NCBI GenBank assembly: GCA_025201805.1
Contig: MU619249.1
Location: 146,492 to 210,491, forward strand
Direction of reading: 5' to 3'
DNA length: 64,000 nt
Source: Parasitella parasitica
Lineage: Eukaryota > Mucoromycota > Mucoromycetes > Mucorales > Mucoraceae
Shown here one piece after another: positions 56,565 through 64,000 of this stretch (the first letter of the stretch is position 1; the number at the start of each line of letters is the position of its first letter). A program made the position numbers and the translations under genes. Below the pieces are notes generated by a model that worked only from the letters and a program-made list of their open reading frames with translations, had not been told where the DNA came from and did not search any database.

Positions 56565-57591
56565 CTATGAATTTGTAATGAATCGAAAGATGAATTTATT
56601 CAATTCTTTTCGACTTGTAGGATTAGATGGTAAGTAATGCCTATTGAAAGCATTTAATACTTGAGTATGAAAAAAAAATGAAAAAAAATAAAGGTAGCAT
56701 TTGTTTACCCTCCAGGATGACGAAAAACATTGGGATTTTCAAAAGTTTCGGCCAGAGAGATCATTGCCTCGGGTAAAACTAACGTATCCAAATCTCCAAT
56801 AAAGTGCATGCTTGGAGTTTTTACTTTTTTGCTCTTATTCAGCATGATGTTAGTTGCTTCCTGCATCGTGGGTTTGAACCCTGCAACGATGATCGAGAAT
56901 TTGAACGGTGGATGTCCAAATGTTGGAGAAATCAGATCAGGAAAGTAACTTCTGTCTTCCAATAATTCTGTCAAAAGTGCAGCAAAGCAAGCACCTGTTG
57001 TTAAATTTACGAATCAATAAATTAGTTTCTGATATGTGATCGTCTATGCATACCTTGAGAGAATCCCATGATACCATCGAAGGGCCCCTGACGTGATTTT
57101 GTACATTACTATGCATTCATTTGACTTGTACAGGCTGCTTTTACCTCTTTAATCAAAACGTCTTTTATGAATTCGATTGATTCTTTAAACCCTACAAAGA
57201 ATCCACCTTGGGTGGGTCTGTATTTAGGCGAAAACCACCAGCCAAATGGCTTGTGCTCTATGATTGGAAAGAGACAACAAAAAGAGTGTAAGTAGCAGAT
57301 GTTTCTTTGGCAACAGTGTAGCAACTACCTTCAGATGATTCTTCTTTAGCTGCTTCTTCTCTTTCTCCGATTGTGGAATATGTGGGCGGACTGATATGAT
57401 GTGGCCCAGTAACGTACACTATTTTACATGTCAATGCGTTGTACTGGCAGTCTAGCATTCTGCCATCAAATCATACCAAACTCTGCTAAATCGTCGACAC
57501 TCTTACGAGCTGCTGCCGTCTTTTTACGAAACATGATGGCATTATGTGTATAACCATGAAGACAGAGGATTCGCAGCTTGTTGGATGTCAT
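56565..57591 (-). CDS. FSH1-family serine hydrolase
   Basis: Alpha/beta hydrolase of the Fsh1/OVCA2 family. Five exons. It starts MTSNKLRILCLHGYTHNAIM, with the oxyanion-hole HGY. After the first intron comes VYVTGPHHISPP, then EHKPFGWWFSPKYRPTQGGF. The nucleophile elbow is GPFDGIMGFSQGACFAALL (Ser in GFSQG), the acid lies in MHFIGDLDTLV, and the catalytic His in HPGGHYLPSN, completed across the last intron (GTAAAC...TAG). The stop after FIFRFITNS is at 56565-56567. All triad residues present, about 260 aa. Physiological substrate unknown. Confidence 0.92.
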
Positions 57592-57992
57592 TACAAAAAG
57601 TGCGCGAAAAAGTGTGAGCCGTATTGACGACGCCCTTATTGATCGATATATGGAACAGCGCTCTTGACGAAGTGAGACAAAAGTTGACGCAATTACCATC
57701 CCAGCATAGATAATCAATAATGATAATGATAAGATCACCTGAGATTATGTAGTTTCGATAAAGAAGTATAGCAATAATGATATTCAGAAGCATGTTGACT
57801 ATCGTGAAACACTCTAATGGCTAAATTCACTTGGGAATATCCTGAAAACGCAAGTGTAGAAGCTTTACCTGAGACCATGCCGTAGATCTGGTATGATGTG
57901 TACATGTAAGTGGGATTATAATTTATTAAAATATTTACAAATCTAATCTAATCATGAAGAAGGGCGCGATAAAGCGTGCTGCAAGAAGAGAA
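57592..57992. other. Intergenic region
   Basis: 400 bp between two minus-strand genes. It contains the FSH1-like promoter and the ADH 3' end. An open stretch upstream of the FSH1-like ATG is not required for the family fold. Confidence 0.5.
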
Positions 57993-59162
57993 TCAATTTT
58001 TGAGCACTGCCCTATAACGAGGATGGCCATGTCTAACATATTCAATCGCTTCATTGGCTTGATCCATAGGAAACGTATGGCCCCAGGTACGGACGCCATG
58101 CTTTGCAGCAAAGTCTAATGATTCCCTGATATCATCTGGGGAGCCAATGAATGAACCTACGACACTGATTTGTTTGGCTGCCATAGTTAGTGCATTCAAG
58201 CCAGATAATGGAAATTCAGGGATATCGCACAAGATGAATACGCCATTCTTCTTGAGAAGGCCAAAGTAATCATCCCAACTCTTGTTGATGATCTTGGTAG
58301 CAAGAATATGAGTAAAAGAGTCCATATGGCGTCCCACTTCAGCAGGCTGATCAACTAGAATATAGTCATCACAGCCAAGCGCCTTTGCATCATCAGCTTT
58401 ACCAGGTACCACGTCGTAAGCAACAACCTGAGCACCCATTGCTTTGGCCCATTGTGCGCCTAAATGGCCAAGCCCACCTAACCCGAGTATAGCAACCTTG
58501 CTACCACTGCCTACACCATAGCGCTTCATAGGCGCAAAAGTTGTGACACCACCGCACAAAATAGAGGAAGCGTCTACGCTATCAAGCGCATCAGGGATCT
58601 TGAAAACAAAGTCTTTATCTCCTCTCCAGCGATCCGCAAACCCACCATAAGTAGTATCACCATTAGCCCAATGATCGTTAAACGTCCAAATAGCATGATC
58701 CTCGCATAAATTTTCCTTGTGGTCCTTACAATTGGTGCAATGATGACAGGATCCACATTGGCAACCTACACCTGCTCTGTCACCTACTCTAAGGTGTGTC
58801 ACGTTCTTTCCAACCCTAGTAACTTTTCCAATGATTTCGTGGCCGACTACGGCAGGATAATTTGTTGGAGTCCAACCAGAGTCAATGCAATGGATATCAG
58901 TACCACAAATACCACAGCATATAATGTCCATGTCAACAGAATCGTCACCAAATTGAGTCAGTGGGAACTCGGCCTTTTGCAATTGTTCGCCTTTGCCATA
59001 GCACGCCCAACCATTCAATGTCTGAGGAAAGTCTTGCGTAGTATAGGCTCTTTGTACAAAACTAAAGGTAACACGAGGAATCATGTGAGACGATTTTCTC
59101 AAAAACCCAGTTCTTGCTTGCTGAGTAAATGCTGTTAGACCTAAAGCTCTGAACCTGTTCAT
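57993..59162 (-). CDS. Zinc alcohol dehydrogenase, cinnamyl-ADH type, with likely mitochondrial presequence
   Basis: Single exon, 389 aa. Medium-chain NADP-type dehydrogenase of the CAD/ADH6 group. Catalytic zinc ligands: CCGICGTDIHCID and GHEIIGKV. Structural zinc cysteines: CGSCHHCTNCKDHKENLC. Rossmann motif GLGGLGHLGAQWAKAMG, then YGGFADRW before it. The residues before QDFPQTLNGWACYGKG (MNRFRALGLTAFTQQARTGF onward, Arg/Ser/Ala-rich, ending AYTTQ) look like a mitochondrial targeting peptide, unusual for the cytosolic yeast relatives. Minus-strand TATATAAA near 59230 lies about 70 bp upstream of this ATG, so I reject the longer frame starting at 59276. Confidence 0.93.
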   Translation of the reverse strand: MNRFRALGLTAFTQQARTGFLRKSSHMIPRVTFSFVQRAYTTQDFPQTLNGWACYGKGEQLQKAEFPLTQFGDDSVDMDIICCGICGTDIHCIDSGWTPTNYPAVVGHEIIGKVTRVGKNVTHLRVGDRAGVGCQCGSCHHCTNCKDHKENLCEDHAIWTFNDHWANGDTTYGGFADRWRGDKDFVFKIPDALDSVDASSILCGGVTTFAPMKRYGVGSGSKVAILGLGGLGHLGAQWAKAMGAQVVAYDVVPGKADDAKALGCDDYILVDQPAEVGRHMDSFTHILATKIINKSWDDYFGLLKKNGVFILCDIPEFPLSGLNALTMAAKQISVVGSFIGSPDDIRESLDFAAKHGVRTWGHTFPMDQANEAIEYVRHGHPRYRAVLKN

Positions 59163-59603
59163 TGTGTATCTGTATTGCGTTTTCAGTGTAGGTAAGCGAT
59201 GAAAGGACGAAATGGATGTTCTGGTTTTCTTTATATATACGGTACTCATTAGATGTGACCGGGACCTACAACACATTTGCGCTCCATGTTTCAGAAAAGA
59301 AGATAATGATAATCTTTTTGATTCAATGTGAAGACATTATCAGTCGTACGATTTATCCTGTGCCTGTAGAGTATATGGAAATGAAAGATAGCAAATAGAT
59401 TTTTCTATCGAATCCCATTTTTCGAATATGGTCCTTTTTTTAAAGCTTTGACATGTTGCTTAACTCTTCAGCCAGCAAGGCCTTTATAGTATGTGGATTT
59501 GACATAGCTAGATTTGATCTCAGGCTTTATACACTTCTGATATTATTCTCCCGCTTTTGCTAACATCGGTCAGACAGCAAGTATATTTATAGTAAAAATT
59601 CTT

Positions 59604-59755
59604 ACAATAAAATACAGTCTTTTTATGGTTTCTGAAATAAAAGTTCAAGTAATTGATACATGTCACGGTGTTTGTGATAATATGTATTAGGGTTTCTGAT
59701 AACAAACCTTTTACTTCTGGTGAAAGCTAAGAAGTTTCTAAGGGAAGAGAAATGT
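59604..59755 (+). repeat. Inverted repeat, left arm
   Basis: The core 59643-59713 is nearly identical to the reverse complement of 61428-61497 (about 3 differences in 70 bp, e.g. GTATTAGGGTTTC versus GTATTCGGGTTTC). Weaker similarity extends on both sides to about 150 bp in total. Confidence 0.85.
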
Positions 59756-61384
59756 CCCCTAAAAAGATTTTAAGTGGGAATTTCATATTTAGAGAAAAAG
59801 AGTAATTGCTTTGTTTTATTCATAGTGAAAATACAAAGAGAATGTGTTGTGAAATAAAGCTCTCTACATCATGTCTTTAAGTTCAAGGTATTCTTCCAAA
59901 AAAGGTTACGGTTGTCTATGGACAAACATCTGTAATTTTGGGTGTAAGTGTGTCTGTTGATTTTGGATCAAAAATCTTTAGCTGGATTCAGAAATGAAGA
60001 GCGAGATTAAAGACAAACACATTTATGTCCTTGGGATTTCATAAATTTTTATACAGATAATTTTTTATGAAGGAGTGTGTTATCCTGGTGGCAGATTGTT
60101 TCCTTTTCTCTGGTATTTTCTAGTGTAGAAGATCTTGCCAGACAAGTACCAAGCTGGATTCTCTGTATCCCGTTGCACAGTAGAACAGCTAGTCAAACCT
60201 GTGCCATCTTTTCCATAATATTGAAGTGGTTCAAAAGTGTATGCCTTTGCAAAGCCAGCGTAGATTTCAGGCGCCTGATTTTTTTTTTTTTTTTTTTTGG
60301 CCTACAAAAAGACAAAAAACTGCAAGAAAACAATATTTAGTGATCTCAAACATAAAAAAAAGTAATGCATTAGACTATAAGACACCTTTTAATAATATAT
60401 TTGCGTAGCTTAGAGCAAATTTTTGTACTTTTCAAGTTGACATAAGATGTAGGTAGCGACTTTTCTAACTCTTTTTGGCAAAGTATTTTTCAAGATCGGA
60501 GCGTGAGATCGTTAGGCCAGTTAAAGACATGGAAGCACCACCATTAGAAAGTCAAGAAGCACACCATTTGAATAAACTATTTGCAATTGTTTTTCTCTCA
60601 ATTTGGTTAATCTATAACTTCCCAAAACTAATGCTTCCTTCAAAAAAAAACATCATTTTTCTCTGCTAGCGGAGATTAAACGCGTCCAAAATCAGGAAGG
60701 AAAAATTCTTTCAGAGACTCAATTTGGACATTTCGAAAACAAAATTACTCTTTTGAGGCAAGATATCATCCTCTGATACTATGCATACTACGGCTGTCAG
60801 TCTATGATAATAACTGTATTTTTGGGCGCTCTATACGATGGTATCATTTCATAATTCCGGTATGCTTATGGAATTAGTTCTGTTGAGAAAACCTCGAAAA
60901 CAGATTAAGAGAGAAAAGTCATCATTTCGCTTAATCAGAGCACATTTCCAGTCTTTCAGATCAAGGAATGACCTTTTACGATCATTTTTCTCTAATATAT
61001 GATGTAGTAAAAAGTTGCATTTTTGAGGTCAAAATCGAGGATAATGCATAATCGACGATTTTGGATGTATGGATACAAGGAAAATATCGAAAAAATCCGT
61101 CATTTTGCATCGAAAAAAAAATCATGCTCAAATTGCACAAAAATCATATATAATATAGTTTCTTCCAAATAGATACTATTTCTGGTGTTTTCAAGACACT
61201 TTCGATTATGAAAATCAATCAAAAAATGGCACACAAAGCTAAATTCCATGCTTTTAAGCTGTAAAAAATATCTATTTGGAGATGATATCACGTCAATATC
61301 AATTCTAGTGAATGACACAGCTCTATAAACTAAATATTTTTGATGCCACAAGTATACCTTTCTTCATAGTAAAATGATAGAACA

Positions 61385-61541
61385 GGTGTGGCTCCTCTCC
61401 CAGAAATTTCTCAGCTTTTATCAGAATAAAAGGTTTGTTATCAGAAACCCGAATACATATTATCACAAACACCGTGACATGTATCATTTACTTGAACTTT
61501 TTTTCCAGAAACTGCAAAATGACAGTATAACATATTATCAT
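61385..61541 (-). repeat. Inverted repeat, right arm
   Basis: Reverse-complement partner of 59604-59755, about 1.6 kb away. The interior has no recognisable transposase, so a non-autonomous or decayed element is the likeliest reading. Confidence 0.85.
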
Positions 61542-62310
61542 CCTCAGGATACACGTGCATTGAATTTTTGAGTATTCTTTTTTCAGGTTATCCGTAACTT
61601 TACAACCTCAACGCTCACACTCTCTTTATCTCACTTGAAATTTGAAGCGATGGATCAATCAATTAGTCTAATTAAATTGCCTCTCAAGCTGCTTATTTTC
61701 TACAGATATTCAAACAAGTTTTGTTAAATACGTCGCCCAGTGGAAATCAAATGATGCTCAGATAGTTCTGGTTGTGCCTGTATCAGCCAAACGTAAATTA
61801 ATCCATATTTTGCTCTTTATCGAAACCTATAGCGCTTTATATGCAATTTTTATATGTAAATTGTTGTTCTCTGCTGATATCTATAAAGTTTATTTCGATC
61901 ATAAAGCATGCAGTAGTAAAGCATGATAGAGAAGGTAGTGAACAAGCAAACATATGAAAGTAAACTATGGTTTGTGCAAGAATTAAGGATGGCTTTCAAC
62001 GTGCCCAACAAGTTCATTGACAATATTCCTCTCCAGCCCAGCCAGTAAGACATAACCCAAAAGGACCTGATGCTATCCTCGTTACAAGTTGTATATCGCG
62101 GCCACGTATCGTTGTTCCTTCACTGCACAGGAGCTTCGTTTTTTTTTCTCCCAGTATTCGTATATCTTACATTCGCAGCTAGTGTTTTCATGCAACGTAT
62201 AAAATATGTTGATGCCTCCTCTTGCATACAGAGATTTGACTGATATACTAAACTGTTTTCTTCAAACACCTTCAGAATTTTCATTGATATTCCATTTAAA
62301 AGTAAAAAGT

Positions 62311-62420
62311 CAAGATTAGAGGTCAAAGTAGAAGTTAAAGGTTAGAGATGACCTCCAACCACTAACATCTAATCTTTGACCTTTGACCTTTAGCTTTTAA
62401 TCTTGACCTTTAAGCTTTAA
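62311..62420. repeat. Palindromic array of GGTCAAAG/CTTTGACC-type units
   Basis: Left half carries GTCAAGATTAGAGGTCAAAG, then GAAGTTAAAGG. The right half carries CTTTGACC twice in tandem, then TTTTAATCTTGACC, TTTAAGC and TTTAACC. The halves are largely reverse complements around a short loop near 62348-62358, so a long imperfect hairpin is possible. Confidence 0.75.
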
Positions 62421-64000
62421 CCTTCTTATCAATTGCGCTAATTTCGAGAAATCATGCATCAGGTTTCACAGGAGCGCGTGATATATCCGTTTTAGAAAAA
62501 TAATGGAAACAAGCAGCTATTGCATGATTTTAAATCTTTGATTGCCATCATTGTCGATTGCTGATCGTCTTCCTGATGCAATCAAGTTGATTTTAAAAAC
62601 GATATTTAAACATATTATTATTTAGAACGGAGTGTACAGCTTAAAAAATCGCCTTTTTTGGATTTCGAACCTCCTAATTTGGTTGATTCAATCTATTTCG
62701 CCCGACTTTCAACATGATTTACTCTGTTGAAAGAGCTCTTATTTCAAATCAAAATACATGAAATTTATTTCACGCTTTGTTGCATACGCACATATTTTTT
62801 TTATAGTTTTCTAAAGCTTCTATATATTATTAATTAGTTTTTGAAAATGTGATATACTTGATTTAACGCCGACTTCTCAAAAATTCGAAACTTGAATGGG
62901 AATTACAAAACCAAACAAAGCATTTATACACTCTATTCCTCGCTGGATTGTGTTTATTTTGCTTTGTTCTTGTAGCCTTTATTAGTTTTATTCAAGATGA
63001 GCCATGATATACTTTAGTATCACACAGCCACAAAAACCTTGGCTATTTTAAAATTAGAAATTCCAAACGTATAGTAATTTAGCAGAAAAATCAATATAAC
63101 GAGGTTTCATATGTATAACTTCATTGCTTATTACTATATCATTAAGATATGGGTAAGTTGATGATCCTCTCTTATATTCTATCCAATTTTTCATTAAGAA
63201 ATAAAATTTGTAACGAAAGACCTTCTATTTCTTATTCATACTAATAATCATTGGATGTTTACATTCATAGATGGAGCTGGATTCAAATGATGCATGCAGC
63301 ACTATAGAATAATAATATAAGATTGCAAAAACAAACATCCAATCTGATATCATTAACCCATTGGGAGGTGTAAAACGACCAATGGAGTTCAGAAAGTTGG
63401 CCGATTTTTCCAGCAGTGGCCATTGAGAGTATAAGGTATCAGATTTTGGTACATCCAATTTAACGATATTGTTTTCCCAAAGGTTTTCATTCGATGTCTG
63501 TACTTGTTTATAATAATCAAATCAGTCTCCCTTTTTTTACGCACAAAAATTGAGGTTTTCGTAAAAAAAAAATGTGTCATTGCTTATTCATTTGAAGTGG
63601 CTGTGGACGAAGATGCGTGACAATTTGGACAAAATAATCAAGGCCCTGAAAACCCTCATTGGATCGTTTCCATGGCAAGCAAAAGAAAATTTAATCCATG
63701 ATATCATGTCTACTTCAAAAGCATATTTATATTGACTTTTCACTGACAAGGATTTTAAGGAAAGATCAACATGTGTGTAGCAATGCATACACAGGCTGCT
63801 TAACTTGCTTGCACTCTTCCAATTATTTGTTTTCTAACTGGAAGACAAACGCCATTCATCGAACACATCGGAGTTGATGGTGAGGGGAATTTGGGGTATT
63901 TCATTCCCTTTCTGCAAAATGCGTTGGTTTTAGTACTTGTTTCTTTCCTTCATTCAAAAAAAAAAAAGAAAAAAAGGGTTAATGAACAATACAGCCAGTA

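Larger units (their letters stand above)
59163..64000. other. Gene-free AT-rich region with repeats
   Basis: Almost 4.8 kb without a supported gene; the open frames are short, AT-biased and lack motifs. The first ~150 bp hold the ADH promoter. It contains a long inverted repeat (59604-59755 and 61385-61541), a T run (60279-60298), a GGTCAAAG/CTTTGACC palindromic block (62311-62420), and segments related to 11.0 kb and 27.9 kb. Confidence 0.65.

Noticed and set aside
56866-56895. GGGTTTGAACCCT, resembling a tRNA B-box
   Set aside because: It is inside the conserved coding sequence of the FSH1-like hydrolase, with no tRNA fold around it.
60475-60669. Plus-strand frame inside the inverted-repeat element
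   Set aside because: 64 aa, low complexity at the end, no transposase or other motif.
1-64000. CRISPR arrays, prokaryotic operons, rRNA genes, integrated virus genes
   Set aside because: No direct-repeat/spacer pattern, no Shine-Dalgarno-led gene strings, no rRNA-like blocks and no viral replication or capsid motifs seen; intron-rich genes mark this as eukaryotic nuclear DNA.

Overview
The window looks like a gene-dense, AT-rich nuclear segment from an early-diverging filamentous fungus, most likely Mucoromycota (Mucorales-like). The evidence is: many short GT-AG introns of about 50-70 nt with CTAAY-type branch sites; single-copy fungal housekeeping genes (CHO2-type phosphatidylethanolamine methyltransferase, RGP1, SSH4/EAR1, BUD6, a fungal Zn2Cys6 factor); a DIP2-type tandem AMP-binding protein; and polyQ-rich regulators. 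Splice models below were built by hand from reading-frame continuity, splice signals and family motifs. No database search was possible.

Layout. 0-7.3 kb: a secreted GPI-type protein with a zinc-protease motif, OST1 (N-glycosylation), and convergent CHO2. 7.6-10.1 kb: RGP1. 10.1-12.1 kb: gene-free, with repeats. 12.1-20.4 kb: a JMJD7-like JmjC protein, a convergent GNAT acetyltransferase, and a large DIP2/CPS1-like gene with its DMAP1-binding N-terminal exon. 20.4-22.7 kb: gene-free, with a decayed multi-copy ORF. 22.7-26.2 kb: PLP homeostasis protein and an SH3-TBC Rab GAP. 26.2-29.4 kb: gene-poor, with repeat copies and a lipase-like relic. 29.4-39.5 kb: SSH4/EAR1-like, UBXN1-like, an orphan gene, BUD6, and a RING/coiled-coil TRAIP-like gene with a broken frame. 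40.5-44.0 kb: three related small secreted two-cysteine proteins around an SDR pseudogene; a fourth relative lies at 51.6-51.9 kb. 44.9-59.2 kb: serine racemase, C2H2 factor, an assembly gap, CCT5, MRPL16, Zn2Cys6 factor, FSH1-like hydrolase and a zinc alcohol dehydrogenase. 59.2-64 kb: gene-free, with a large inverted repeat and other decayed repeats.

Most genes are unrelated housekeeping neighbours, not a pathway cluster. Loose themes are ER/lipid biology (OST1, CHO2) and membrane traffic (RGP1, TBC GAP, SSH4/EAR1, UBX, BUD6). The least familiar content is the small secreted family. Its members share a signal peptide, two conserved cysteines, an SW(K/R)-type or related C-terminus, a TATAAAAGCA promoter core, and in three cases pentanucleotide-rich leaders. 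The gene-free blocks contain several diverged copies of the same repeats.
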